DNA of 64,000 nucleotides, taken from Taklimakanibacter deserti. GTDB lineage: Bacteria; Pseudomonadota; Alphaproteobacteria; Rhizobiales; Aestuariivirgaceae. The notes under the pieces were generated by a model. The model ran no database searches. It was not told the origin of the DNA and saw only the letters and a list, made by a program, of their open reading frames with translations. The translations under genes were made by a program, and so were the position numbers. The stretch lies in the NCBI GenBank assembly GCA_003574785.1, contig QORU01000025.1, positions 1-64,000 on the forward strand, read 5' to 3'. Of this stretch, positions 36,574 to 45,652 are shown one piece after another (the first letter of the stretch is position 1; each line of letters begins with the position of its first letter).

Positions 36574-37548
36574 CTAGCTAAAAAGGTGACATTCGACGCG
36601 GGCGCCTCCGGCGCTGCCGATCGCGGGCGGCGGGGTCGTGCGGCAGATATCGAGCACCTTGGGGCAGCGCGGATGGAAGCGGCAGCCTTCCGGCACCGCT
36701 TCGGGCGAGGGCGGATCGCCCTTGAGCACGATGCGCCCGCCGGCTCGGGCGCCGGGCACCGCCGAGACCAGCGCCTCCGTATAGGGATGGCGCGGCTGTC
36801 TCAGGACCTGCGTCGCCGTTCCCTCTTCGACGATGCGGCCGAGATACATGACCAGCACCCGGTCGCTCACATGCTCGACCACCGAGAGATCGTGCGAGAT
36901 GAAGATATAGGAGAGATTGAGCCTCGCCTTGAGGTCGATCAGCAGATTGAGGATCTGCGACTGGATGGAGACATCGAGCGCCGATACCGGCTCGTCGAGG
37001 ATGAGAAGCTTGGGCTCGAGCGCGATGGCGCGCGCGATGCCGATGCGCTGGCGCTGGCCGCCTGAGAATTCATGCGGATAGCGCTGGAGGGCGGAGCGGT
37101 CGAGACCCACCATGAGCAGCAGGTCCTCCACCTTGCGCCGCTTTTCCGCAGCCGTGCCGAGGCCGTGGATATCGAGCGGCTCGGCGATGATCTGCCCGAT
37201 CGTCATGCGCGGATCGAGCGAGGCGTAAGGGTCCTGGAACACGATCTGCATGTCGCGCCGGAGACGGCGCAGCCGCGAGGGCTTGAGCGCCATGACGTCT
37301 TCGCCGTCGAAACCGATGCGCCCGGATGTCGGCTCGATGAGGCGCAGGATCAGCCTCGCCAAAGTGGATTTGCCGCAACCCGATTCACCGACGATGCCCA
37401 GGGTCTCGCCGCGCTTGAGGGTGAGGCTGACGCCGTCGACGGCACGAGCGATCCCGTGGCCGTCGCGCGACTTGTAGTGCTTGACGAGATCATCGGCGAT
37501 GAGCAGCGGGCCGGTCGCGACGCTGCGGGTGAATTGCGGACGGGTCAT
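36574..37548 (-). CDS. Peptide-type ABC transporter ATP-binding protein (DppF-like)
   Basis: The protein is 324 residues from ATG 37548, which overlaps the dppD-like stop as ATGA; longer frames are shadows. It has Walker A GESGCGKST, Q-loop VFQDPYASLDPRMT, signature FSGGQRQRIGIARAI, Walker B LLILDEPVSALD and the C-terminal oligo_HPY Cys cluster ending in HPRCPKVLDIC. It pairs with the upstream DppD-like ATPase. It is last in the operon that contains the acetamidase gene. Confidence 0.9.
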   Translation of the reverse strand: MTRPQFTRSVATGPLLIADDLVKHYKSRDGHGIARAVDGVSLTLKRGETLGIVGESGCGKSTLARLILRLIEPTSGRIGFDGEDVMALKPSRLRRLRRDMQIVFQDPYASLDPRMTIGQIIAEPLDIHGLGTAAEKRRKVEDLLLMVGLDRSALQRYPHEFSGGQRQRIGIARAIALEPKLLILDEPVSALDVSIQSQILNLLIDLKARLNLSYIFISHDLSVVEHVSDRVLVMYLGRIVEEGTATQVLRQPRHPYTEALVSAVPGARAGGRIVLKGDPPSPEAVPEGCRFHPRCPKVLDICRTTPPPAIGSAGGARVECHLFS

Positions 37549-38522
37549 GGCACCGGGTTCCAGCAGGCGGCGAGATGGGCATCGCCGAGAAGCGGCGGCA
37601 CATCCTCTCGGCAGCGCGGCAGCGCCCGGGGGCAACGGTCGGCGAAACTGCAGCCTCGACCCCTTTTGCCGGGCGGCGGCACCGTGCCCGCAATGGTGGG
37701 AAGGATCTGGCCGCGCCGGGCCTTGCGCGGCGAGGCGGCGAGAAGCCCCGCCGTATAGGGATGACGCGGCTTGGCGAAGAGCGAGGGCGCGGGAGCCTTC
37801 TCGGCGATGCGGCCGGCATACATCACCACGACCTCCTGGCACATTTCCTCGACCACGCCCAGATCATGGGTGATGAGCAGCACCGCGATATCGAGCTCGC
37901 GCTGCAGCTTCTTCATCAATTCGAGGATCTGCGCCTGGATCGTGACGTCGAGCGCCGTGGTCGGCTCATCGGCGATCAGGAGCTTGGGCTCGCAGATCAG
38001 CGCCATGGCGATCATCACGCGCTGCCTGAGGCCCCCCGACAATTCATGCGGATATTGCGTGAAGCGCTTCTCCGGCCGTCCGATGCCCACTTGGCTCAGC
38101 ATGTCGAGCACCTTGGGACGCGCCTCGGCCGATCTGGCGCCGCGATGCAGCAGCAGGGCTTCGGCGATCTGGCCGCCGATCGTCATGGTCGGATTGAGGC
38201 TCGTCATCGGCTCCTGGAAGATCATGGCGATGTCATTGCCCCTGATCTTGCGCATATGCGCCTCGCTCGCGGTGGCGAGGTCTATCCCGTTGAAGCCGAT
38301 GCGTCCGGCTTCGATGCGCGAAGGCGGTGAGGGCAACAAGCGCATGATGGTCTGCGCGGTGACGCTCTTGCCGCAGCCCGATTCGCCGACGAGGCCCAGA
38401 GTCTCGCCGCCCTTGACGGCGAAGGAGACGTCCTCGACGACGCGAATGGGCCCCTCTTCCGTCGCAAAGCCGATGGAGAGGCCTTCGACGGAGAGGAGAG
38501 CAGTCTTTCTATCAGTGTGCAT
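37545..38522 (-). CDS. Peptide-type ABC transporter ATP-binding protein (DppD-like)
   Basis: The protein is 325 residues from ATG 38522; a GTG ten codons upstream is an alternative start. It has Walker A GESGCGKSVT, Q-loop IFQEPMTSLNPTMT, signature [15 protein letters not shown] (Gly in place of Gln at the fourth position), Walker [13 protein letters not shown] and a C-terminal oligo_HPY Cys cluster (GCSFADRCPRALPRC). It overlaps the DppF-like gene by four bases. Confidence 0.9.
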   Translation of the reverse strand: MHTDRKTALLSVEGLSIGFATEEGPIRVVEDVSFAVKGGETLGLVGESGCGKSVTAQTIMRLLPSPPSRIEAGRIGFNGIDLATASEAHMRKIRGNDIAMIFQEPMTSLNPTMTIGGQIAEALLLHRGARSAEARPKVLDMLSQVGIGRPEKRFTQYPHELSGGLRQRVMIAMALICEPKLLIADEPTTALDVTIQAQILELMKKLQRELDIAVLLITHDLGVVEEMCQEVVVMYAGRIAEKAPAPSLFAKPRHPYTAGLLAASPRKARRGQILPTIAGTVPPPGKRGRGCSFADRCPRALPRCREDVPPLLGDAHLAACWNPVP

Positions 38523-38567
38523 TTTCTTGACGCGAACCGGCGTCCACTTCACTTGAAAATGCTCGCC

Positions 38568-39506
38568 TCATTCAAACACGACGCGCGGAAAATAGAACGA
38601 GACGACCCAGTTCGGCATGTCGACGATCTCGCTGATCCTGAGGTCGCCGGCGACCGAGCACAGCATATAGGCCTCGACCGCGCTCATCTTGTGGCGCTTG
38701 CTCAAGAGATCGACCATGCCCATGACCGCCTGACGCGCCGCTTCGAAAAGATCGGGACCGATGCCGGTCGTCGCCTCATAGCCTTTGCTGTCGAAATGCC
38801 GGGCTACGGGACCGCGCGTGGTGAAGCGCGGGAAAGCGAGGTTGGCGCCCTTGATCAGGTCGAACCTGGCCACGACCGAGCAGGGGCTTTCGATCGCGGT
38901 GCCGCACACTTCGCCGTCGCCCTGCGTCGCATGGGTGTCGCCGACGCTGAACAGCCCGCCTTTCACCTCGACCGGGAGATAGAGCTCGGTCCCGGCCGAC
39001 AGATCGCGGATGTCCATGTTGCCACCGACGCGGCGCGGCGGCACGATCGAATGGAGGCCGGGCTCGGCCGGAGCGAGCCCGATCGTGCCGCAGAAGGGTT
39101 TGAGCGGCACCCGCCCGCCCGGCCCATACATCGCGGGCTGATGCGTCGAGGGATCGTATTTCCAGATATGGAGTGCGGGATCCTTGAACTGGTCGGCGAG
39201 GAGCCCGAAGCCCGGGATATTGGCCGTCCAGCCCCAGCCCGAAGGCACGAAGGAGAGGAGTGTCACCTTGATGGCGTCGCCGGGCTCGGCGCCGTCGATA
39301 TAAACCGGCCCTGCCACCGGATTGACCTTGGCGAAATCGAGCTTCGCGATGTCGGCGAGCGTCGATTCGGGCGTGATCTGGCCGCCCGAGGAATCGAGCG
39401 GATGGAATTCGATCGTCGCGCCTGGGGCGATCGTCACCTCCGGTTTGTTGGTGTTGGACCAGCCAAAATGGCACTGATGCTGATGGATCGTGTGATTGTG
39501 TTTCAT
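38568..39506 (-). CDS. Acetamidase/formamidase family protein
   Basis: The protein is 312 residues from ATG 39506. It has the FmdA/AmdA fold signatures: a conserved early HNHTIHQHQCHFGW, EPGDAIKVTLLSF near residue 75, GDTHATQGDGEVCGTAIE near 190 and AYMLCSVAGDLRISEIVD near 280. Members hydrolyse formamide or short aliphatic amides to ammonia and the acid. It sits inside a peptide-type ABC operon between the binding protein and the ATPase genes, so the transporter probably imports an amide or amide-bearing compound that this enzyme cleaves. The physiological amide is unknown. Confidence 0.92.
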   Translation of the reverse strand: MKHNHTIHQHQCHFGWSNTNKPEVTIAPGATIEFHPLDSSGGQITPESTLADIAKLDFAKVNPVAGPVYIDGAEPGDAIKVTLLSFVPSGWGWTANIPGFGLLADQFKDPALHIWKYDPSTHQPAMYGPGGRVPLKPFCGTIGLAPAEPGLHSIVPPRRVGGNMDIRDLSAGTELYLPVEVKGGLFSVGDTHATQGDGEVCGTAIESPCSVVARFDLIKGANLAFPRFTTRGPVARHFDSKGYEATTGIGPDLFEAARQAVMGMVDLLSKRHKMSAVEAYMLCSVAGDLRISEIVDMPNWVVSFYFPRVVFE

Positions 39507-39513
39507 GATGTTC

Positions 39514-39538
39514 GGCCCCGCCCGCAAGGGGCGGGGCC
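39514..39538 (-). terminator. Hairpin between binding-protein and acetamidase genes
   Basis: GGCCCCGCCC (39514-39523) and GGGCGGGGCC (39529-39538) form a perfect 10-bp GC stem. No T-run follows. It probably acts as an mRNA-stabilising or partial-termination element giving more binding protein than downstream products, and it ends just before the acetamidase ribosome site. Confidence 0.55.
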
Positions 39539-39550
39539 ACGTCCCCGTGA

Positions 39551-41170
39551 TTACTGCGCGTCTTTCGCGAAGATGTAGTCGTAGTTGACCGGAATATGGA
39601 TCGGGTCGGTGAACAGGGACGGATCGCCGCCGAGCCGCGCCGAATGATAGGTGAAGCGCTTCTCGTTGAAGACCGGCGCCCAGGGAGCGTCCTTGAGCAC
39701 TTCATCGAAGACGCCTTTCCATTCGCCGATGCGCTTCTCGCCTTCGTCCGCCTTCACCATGCCGTCGGCATTCTGGGCGCGCGCATCGAGTTCCTTGTTG
39801 CAGTATTTCGACCAGTTCCAGCCGCCTTCGACGGCGCCGGCGCAGCCCAATATGCCGTAGTAGAAATTGGCGGGATCGGGGAAGTCGGCGATCCAGGCCA
39901 TGCCGCCCGACCAGATCATCGGCGCCTTGCCGGAGCCGCCGGCGGCGATGACTTCGGCTTGCGCCAGCGAGCGGATATCGGCCTTGACGCCGATGGCGGC
40001 GAGGTCCTGCTGGATCGCTTGCGCGATGCGCGGATTGGGATCGACATTCATCGCATAGAGCTCGGTCGTGAAGCCGTCAGGCTGGCCCGCCTCGGCAAGG
40101 AGCTTCTTGGCCGCGTCCGGATCATAGGCATAGCCCTTGTTGTCGGTATTGTAGCCCGGCATGGCGGGGGGCAGCGCCTGAACCGCCGGCACCGCACGGT
40201 TGTTGATGAGCCTGACGATGCGGTCCTTGTTGATCGCCATGTTGACCGCTTGCCTGACCTTCAGATTGTCGAAAGGCGGCTGCGTGACATTCATCGTCAC
40301 ATAGCCGGTCTGCAGCTGATCGCCGATGGCGACGAGGTCCTTGTTGGCGGGATCGGCCATGATCTCGGCGAACTGGGCGGGCGGAATGCCGTCGCCGACG
40401 ATATCGATCTCGCCGTTCTTGAGCCTGAGCACCGCGACCGTCGGGTCCTGGCCGAACTCGAAGGTGAGCTTGTCGAGATAGGGCACCCCTTGGCGGAAAT
40501 AGTCCTTGTTGCGCTCGAGCGCGATGCGCTGGCCCGGCACCCATTCGACGAATTTGAAGGCGCCGGTGCCGACCGGCTTCTTGCCCCAGTCGGCGCCCGC
40601 CTTCTCGACTTCCTCCTTGGGCACGACATAGGCGAAGTTGATCGCCATCAGATGCAGGAAGGTGGCGTCCGGCCGCGTCAGCGTGAAGGAGATGGTCTTG
40701 TCGTCGACGATGCGGATGCCGGTGAGCTCGGTGGCCTTGCCGCCGGCCAGCGCATCATAGCCCTCGATGGCGCTGAAATACCCGCCGCCCGGGCTCTGCG
40801 TCTTGGGATCGACGGCGCGCTCGAGCGAGTATTTCACATCCGCCGGCGTCATCGGCCGGCCGTTGTGGAATTTGACCCCGTCCCTCAGCTTGAATGTGTA
40901 GGTGAGGCCGTCATCGGACACAGTGTAGCTTTCGGCGAGATCGGGCTCGAGTTCGGTGGTGCCGGGCTTGTAGTCCATGAGCCCGTCGAAGATAGACTTG
41001 ATGACCGACCAGTTCTGCCAGTCATAGCCCACTTGCGGGTCGAGGGTGGTGAGGTCGTTGTTGAAGGTGACGACCGCGGCACCGCCCTGTTTCGGGCTTT
41101 GCGCCAGGGCGGCAGGGGCGGTGGCCAGGAGGGCCAAGGCGGCGGCGGAGGCAATGAGGAAGCTACGCAT
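39551..41170 (-). CDS. Peptide-type ABC substrate-binding protein (SBP family 5)
   Basis: This 539-residue protein has a Sec signal (MRSFLIASAAALALLATAPAALA). The family 5 signature is ESYTVSDDGLTYTFKLRDGVKFHNG near residue 80. Later landmarks are FVEWVPGQRIALERN near 205 and VRQAVNMAINKDRI near 300. It is the periplasmic receptor of the operon that carries the acetamidase. Ligand identity is not readable; family 5 includes receptors for peptides, nickel and amide compounds. Confidence 0.93.
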   Translation of the reverse strand: MRSFLIASAAALALLATAPAALAQSPKQGGAAVVTFNNDLTTLDPQVGYDWQNWSVIKSIFDGLMDYKPGTTELEPDLAESYTVSDDGLTYTFKLRDGVKFHNGRPMTPADVKYSLERAVDPKTQSPGGGYFSAIEGYDALAGGKATELTGIRIVDDKTISFTLTRPDATFLHLMAINFAYVVPKEEVEKAGADWGKKPVGTGAFKFVEWVPGQRIALERNKDYFRQGVPYLDKLTFEFGQDPTVAVLRLKNGEIDIVGDGIPPAQFAEIMADPANKDLVAIGDQLQTGYVTMNVTQPPFDNLKVRQAVNMAINKDRIVRLINNRAVPAVQALPPAMPGYNTDNKGYAYDPDAAKKLLAEAGQPDGFTTELYAMNVDPNPRIAQAIQQDLAAIGVKADIRSLAQAEVIAAGGSGKAPMIWSGGMAWIADFPDPANFYYGILGCAGAVEGGWNWSKYCNKELDARAQNADGMVKADEGEKRIGEWKGVFDEVLKDAPWAPVFNEKRFTYHSARLGGDPSLFTDPIHIPVNYDYIFAKDAQ

Positions 41171-41224
41171 GATCTATCTCCCAGGGGTTATTTTATATAT
41201 GAACTAAATTCAGGAACCCGCATA

Positions 41225-42145
41225 TCAGCGCAAGCGGATGCGCGGGTCAATCAGGGGGGCGATAAGGTCGGCAATGAGGTTTCCGGCCACGATGAACAGG
41301 GCCGCGACCGTCGTCACCCCCATGATGATGGGGATGTCGAGCGACTGGATGGCCTGCCACATCAGCTGGCCGATGCCCGGCCAGCCGAAGACGTTTTCCA
41401 CCACCACCACGCCCGACATGAAGATCCCGACATCGAGGCCGATCATGGCGATAACCGGCAGGATGGCATTGCGCAGGGCATGGACGAACATCACCCGTTT
41501 CTCGCTCATACCCTTGGCGCGCGCCGTCCTGATATAGTCCTGGCGCATGATCTCGATCATCGAGGAGCGCATCATGCGCGAATACCAGCCGCCGCCGGCG
41601 AGCCCCAGGGTGACGGCGGGCAGGATCAGGTGGCTGAGCGAGCCATAGCCGCTCAACGGGAACCAGCCGAGCCGGTAGGCGAAGAAATAAAGGAGGCTGA
41701 GGCCCAGCACGAATTGCGGCGTCGAGACGGTGAGGAAGGAGAGCGTCATCGCCACCTTGTCGCCGGTCTGGCCGCGCCGCGCCGCGGCATAGAGGCCGGC
41801 CGGTATGCCGATCATGAGCTCGGCGATGATGGCGCCCAGCATCAGGAGAAGGGTGGCGGGGAGCCGCGACAGGATGAGGTCGCCGACCGCGCTCTTCCGC
41901 GCATAGGAGATGCCGAAGTCGCCTTGCGCCAGCCTTTGCACATAATGGGCATATTGCTCGACCAGCGGCCGATCGAGGCCGAGCCCAATGCGGATCTGCT
42001 CGCGCATTTCGGGCGTCGAATTGCGCCCGGCGATCATCGCCACCGGATCCGCCGGGATGATGAAGGTGAGGCAGAAGGTGACGATGGTGACGCCGATCAG
42101 GATGAGGGCGGAAGCCGACAGTCTTTTGGCCAGATAGGCGATCAT
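41225..42145 (-). CDS. Peptide-type ABC permease (DppB-like)
   Basis: The protein is 306 residues from ATG 42145. The upstream open frame is the shadow of the preceding permease gene. It has six membrane segments and the DppB motif DYIRTARAKGMSEKRVMFVHALRNA near residue 205. The stop/start overlap with dppC-like (TGATG) indicates coupled translation. Confidence 0.92.
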   Translation of the reverse strand: MIAYLAKRLSASALILIGVTIVTFCLTFIIPADPVAMIAGRNSTPEMREQIRIGLGLDRPLVEQYAHYVQRLAQGDFGISYARKSAVGDLILSRLPATLLLMLGAIIAELMIGIPAGLYAAARRGQTGDKVAMTLSFLTVSTPQFVLGLSLLYFFAYRLGWFPLSGYGSLSHLILPAVTLGLAGGGWYSRMMRSSMIEIMRQDYIRTARAKGMSEKRVMFVHALRNAILPVIAMIGLDVGIFMSGVVVVENVFGWPGIGQLMWQAIQSLDIPIIMGVTTVAALFIVAGNLIADLIAPLIDPRIRLR

Positions 42146-42996
42146 CAGCGCCGTCCCCTCTGGGTCGGATCGAGCGCGTCGCGCAGGCCATCGCCGGCGA
42201 GATTGAAGGCGAGCGCCACGATCAAAATCGCGGCGCCCGGAATGAAGACGAGCCAGGGCGCATTGAGGAAATAGGACTGGCTTTCGAAGATCATCATGCC
42301 CCAGGCGGGTGTCGGCGGCTGCACGCCGCGGCCGAGGAAGGACAGCATGGCTTCGAGCAGCACCGTGGTGGCGATGCCGAGCGTCGCATAGACGATGATG
42401 GTGGGCACGAGATGCGGGATCAGATGGCGCAGCACGATGCGCGGGGTCGAGGCGCCGAGCGCGCGGGCCGCCTCGATATATTCGCGCTCGGCGAGCGACG
42501 TCGTCTCGGTATAGATGACGCGCGCGATCTGCACCCAGTTGACGAGGGCGATGACGACGATGACGATCCACAGGCCGGGCTTCAGGATGGCGGCGAGCGC
42601 GATGGCCAGCAGCAGCGGCGGGAAGGCCATCATCAGATCGGTGAAGCGCATGATGGTGGCGCCGAGGAATCCCCTTGCATAGCCGGCGATGACGCCGAGC
42701 AGCGTGCCGATCGCCACCGCTATGCCATTGGCGATAAGGCCGATCGTGAGCGAGGTACGCGCGCCATAAAGCAGGCGCGAGAGCTGGTCGCGACCATTGG
42801 TGTCGGTGCCGAACCAGAAGCGCTCATTGGGCGGCAAGGGGGCGCCTTCCAGGGTGAGCCCGTCGAAGAACTGCTCGGAGGGATCATAGGGCGCGATGAC
42901 GGGCGCCAGCGCCGCGGCCAGGACGGCAAGAACGATCACCAGGACGCCGAAGACGGCGACCCGGTCCTTGCTGAATCTCTTCCAGAAAGCCTGCAT
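42145..42996 (-). CDS. Peptide-type ABC permease (DppC-like)
   Basis: This 283-residue membrane protein has the DppC pattern FWFGTDTNGRDQLSRLLYGARTSL near residue 60, EAA loop EYIEAARALGASTPRIVLRHLIP near 170, and GDGLRDALDPT at the end. It is the first gene of the operon dppC-dppB-SBP-acetamidase-dppD-dppF. The permease genes precede the binding protein, the reverse of the second peptide operon in this window. Confidence 0.92.
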   Translation of the reverse strand: MQAFWKRFSKDRVAVFGVLVIVLAVLAAALAPVIAPYDPSEQFFDGLTLEGAPLPPNERFWFGTDTNGRDQLSRLLYGARTSLTIGLIANGIAVAIGTLLGVIAGYARGFLGATIMRFTDLMMAFPPLLLAIALAAILKPGLWIVIVVIALVNWVQIARVIYTETTSLAEREYIEAARALGASTPRIVLRHLIPHLVPTIIVYATLGIATTVLLEAMLSFLGRGVQPPTPAWGMMIFESQSYFLNAPWLVFIPGAAILIVALAFNLAGDGLRDALDPTQRGRR

Positions 42997-43088
42997 GAGT
43001 GCGCCGAGTGAGGCCGGAAGGTGTGACGGCTGTCAATAGGATGTTTCGGACGTTCCCTCTACGCACAGAAGCGGCAGCTCATTCCGCA

Positions 43089-43126
43089 TTACCCTTGTCC
43101 CCAAGCTAAAGCAGGGCCGAGGGTAA
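43089..43126. repeat. Small mosaic-type inverted repeat, copy G
   Basis: TTACCCT (43089-43095) and AGGGTAA (43120-43126) are inverted arms. The sequence CAGGGCCGAGGGTAAAGG resembles the element downstream of mtkB. It lies in the 190-bp divergent gap between the dppC-like gene and the antitoxin; nothing else is evident there. Confidence 0.45.
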
Positions 43127-43187
43127 AGGTCGCGGCCGTATTGCAAAAAGCGCTACGATGTCCTATGTCCTTGGCCGGAGGTTCACC

Positions 43188-43490
43188 ATGCCGCGGGCTG
43201 TAAAGCGCAAGGAATATCCGCTGTCCATGCGGCTGCCGGAAGCGGATATCGCTCTCATCGATCGCGCCGCGTCGCTCCGCGGCCGTTCGCGGACGGATTT
43301 CGTGCGGGATGCGGCGGTCCGCGCCGCGGAGACGGTTCTCATGGAAGCCGCGCCCATTCGCATGAGCGCGTCGGGTTTCAAGTCCTTCATGGCGGCCTTG
43401 TCCGCGCCCGCCACCCCGGTTCCCGAGATGGTCGACACCCTTAGCCGCATAGCGCCCTGGGAGCGCAAGACTTCGAAAAGCGGGAACTAG
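43188..43490 (+). CDS. DUF1778 antitoxin (TacA-like, ribbon-helix-helix)
   Basis: This is a 100-residue protein from ATG 43188. The ribbon-helix-helix reads YPLSMRLPEADIALIDRAASLRG, followed by SRTDFVRDAAVRAAETVLME, the DUF1778 pattern. It should bind its own promoter and, through the C-terminal tail, neutralise the acetyltransferase toxin that begins 2 bp later. Confidence 0.88.
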   Translation: MPRAVKRKEYPLSMRLPEADIALIDRAASLRGRSRTDFVRDAAVRAAETVLMEAAPIRMSASGFKSFMAALSAPATPVPEMVDTLSRIAPWERKTSKSGN

Positions 43491-43492
43491 GC

Positions 43493-44002
43493 TTGGCGAT
43501 CTCTGGTCCTGAGCCGTTGACCTCCGCTCATGACCTCTCGGAGTTTTCCTGCGGCAAGCCGCTCCTCGATCACTGGCTCAAGACGCGCGCCTTGTCCAAT
43601 CAAGAGAAAGGCTTCACGGCAGTCATTGTGGTTCACGCGGGTCTGAAGGTGATCGGCTATTACGGCCTATCTCCGACGGCGGTTGTGCCGGCAGTCTTGC
43701 CGCGCTCGATCCGTACTGGTCAGCCGCCCAACCCGGTTCCCTGCCTCTTGCTCGGTCAGCTTGCGGTCGACATGAACTGGATCGGCAAGGGCATCGGCAG
43801 CGGATTGCTCAAGCACGCCTTGCATCGCTCTGTCGCCGCGGCGAACCTCGTTGGCGGGCGTGCTTTGGTCGTCAACGCCATCGACGCCGAAGCTGCCGAT
43901 TTCTGGCGCCGCCGGGGCTTCGTTCCGTCGCGCGATGAGCCCTTCGTCCTGTTCCGATCCCTCCCTGATATCGCGGCATCGATCAGGGCGTCATCCGCGT
44001 AA
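43493..44002 (+). CDS. GNAT-family toxin (TacT-like)
   Basis: The protein is 169 residues from TTG 43493. The acetyl-CoA loop is LLGQLAVDMNWIGKGIGSGLLKHAL near residue 85, preceded by VIGYYGLSPTAVVP and followed by DFWRRRGFVPSRDEPFVLF. This is the layout of TacT/AtaT toxins that acetylate aminoacyl-tRNA. Both pair members look intact. The alternative is a metabolic N-acetyltransferase, but the adjacent DUF1778 gene favours a toxin. Confidence 0.88.
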   Translation: MAISGPEPLTSAHDLSEFSCGKPLLDHWLKTRALSNQEKGFTAVIVVHAGLKVIGYYGLSPTAVVPAVLPRSIRTGQPPNPVPCLLLGQLAVDMNWIGKGIGSGLLKHALHRSVAAANLVGGRALVVNAIDAEAADFWRRRGFVPSRDEPFVLFRSLPDIAASIRASSA

Positions 44003-44017
44003 CGCAAGCCGTGAGCG

Positions 44018-45649
44018 CTACTGCAACCCGCGCAAAAAGGCGACGAGGCCCTGGGTCGAGCTGTCGTGGTCCGAGGCCTCGACCTTGCCTTCGATGACCG
44101 GCAGGAGGCCGGTCGCCAGCTCCTTGCCGAGCTCGACGCCCCATTGGTCGAAGGCGTTGATGTTCCAGATCGCCGCTTCGGTGAAGACGCGATGCTCGTA
44201 GAGCGCGATGAGCCGGCCGAGCGTCCGGGGATCGAGCTTCTTGTAGGCGATGGTGATCGAGGGCCGGTTGCCGGTGAAGACCCGATGCGGCGCCACCCTC
44301 TCGGCTTCCGTTTCACTCTTGCCCTGATCGAGGAGCTGCTTCTTGGCCTCGGCAAAAGTGCGCCCGTGCATCAGGGCTTCCGATTGCGCCAGGCAGTTCG
44401 CCATCAGGAGGTCGTGATGGTGGGCGAGCGCCGGCTCATGCGATTGCGCCGCGATCAGGAATTCGACCGGGATCAGGCTGGTGCCCTGATGGATGAGCTG
44501 GAAGAAGGCATGCTGGCCATTGGTGCCGGGCTCGCCCCAGACAATGGGCCCCGTCTCGGTTTCGGCGCGCGTGCCGTCGCGCTCGACGCCCTTGCCGTTC
44601 GATTCCATGTCGAGCTGCTGCAGATAGGCCGGAAGCCGCGACAGGCGCTGGTCATAGGGGATGACCGCGCGGGTGGCGTAAGAGCAGATGTTACGGTGCC
44701 ACACGCCCATGAGGCCGAGGGTGAGCGGCAGGTTCTGCTCCGGCGGAGCGGAGCGGAAATGCTCGTCAATGGCATGGGCGCCGTCGAGGAAATGGCCGAA
44801 ATTCTCAGGCCCGATGGCGATCATCAAGGGCAGGCCGATCGCCGACCACACCGAATAGCGCCCGCCGACCCAGTCCCAGAAGCCGAATGTGCGTTCCTCG
44901 CCGATGCCGAAGGCCTTGACCTTGTCGAGCGCGGTCGAGATGGCGGCGAAATGCTTGGGCACCGCCGTCTCGCCCAGATGCTTGACGATCCATTCGCGCG
45001 CCGAATGCCCATTGGTCATGGTCTCGACGGTGGTGAAGGTCTTCGAGGCGATGAGGAACAGGGTTTTCGCCGGGTCGAGATTCTTCAGCGTGTCGGCGAG
45101 AGCCGCGCCGTCGATATTGGAGACGAAATGGAGCCGCGGTCCGTCATGATAGGGAGAGAGCGCCAAGGTCGTCATGGCGGGACCGAGATCGGAGCCGCCG
45201 ATGCCGATATTGACCACATCGCTGATGCGCTTGCCGCTCGCGGTGGCGATGGCGCCGGACCGGACCCCGGTCGCAAAATCGCGCATCTGGGTGAGGACGC
45301 GATTGACGTCGGGCATCACATCCTTGCCGTCGACGCGGATCGGCCGATTGCCGCGGTTGCGCAGCGCGACATGCAGCACGGCGCGCCCTTCGGTGATGTT
45401 GATGGGCTCGCCCCCAAACATCTTGTCGCGAAGACCTATGACGTCGTTCGCTTGCGCCAGCTCATGCAGCAGCTTCATGGTCTCGGCCGTCACCGCGCAT
45501 TTCGACCAGTCGAGCAGGAGATCGTCGAGATGGAGCGAGAAGCGCTTGAAGCGCAGCGGGTCCTCGTCGAAGGCTTGCCGCATGTCGCGCAACGGTGCTT
45601 TCGCCCGATGCTGCAGCAGGGCATCGAAAGCGCGTTTTGAAACGGTCAT
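44018..45649 (-). CDS. pgi: Glucose-6-phosphate isomerase
   Basis: This 543-residue protein has an AAGGA ribosome site that overlaps the end of the upstream fructokinase gene. PGI signatures are clear: [16 protein letters not shown] near residue 145, [18 protein letters not shown] near 265, and [16 protein letters not shown] near 380, which contains the active-site His; the final catalytic Lys lies in the C-terminal [10 protein letters not shown]. It interconverts glucose-6-phosphate and fructose-6-phosphate. With the kinase it feeds fructose into the Entner-Doudoroff route. Confidence 0.97.
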   Translation of the reverse strand: MTVSKRAFDALLQHRAKAPLRDMRQAFDEDPLRFKRFSLHLDDLLLDWSKCAVTAETMKLLHELAQANDVIGLRDKMFGGEPINITEGRAVLHVALRNRGNRPIRVDGKDVMPDVNRVLTQMRDFATGVRSGAIATASGKRISDVVNIGIGGSDLGPAMTTLALSPYHDGPRLHFVSNIDGAALADTLKNLDPAKTLFLIASKTFTTVETMTNGHSAREWIVKHLGETAVPKHFAAISTALDKVKAFGIGEERTFGFWDWVGGRYSVWSAIGLPLMIAIGPENFGHFLDGAHAIDEHFRSAPPEQNLPLTLGLMGVWHRNICSYATRAVIPYDQRLSRLPAYLQQLDMESNGKGVERDGTRAETETGPIVWGEPGTNGQHAFFQLIHQGTSLIPVEFLIAAQSHEPALAHHHDLLMANCLAQSEALMHGRTFAEAKKQLLDQGKSETEAERVAPHRVFTGNRPSITIAYKKLDPRTLGRLIALYEHRVFTEAAIWNINAFDQWGVELGKELATGLLPVIEGKVEASDHDSSTQGLVAFLRGLQ

Positions 45650-45652
45650 ATA

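Noticed and set aside
39596..42274. 892-residue plus-strand open frame over the peptide transporter genes
   Set aside because: It is antisense to a binding protein and permease with clear signatures; composition is Arg/Gly/Asp-rich and typical of GC-rich shadows.
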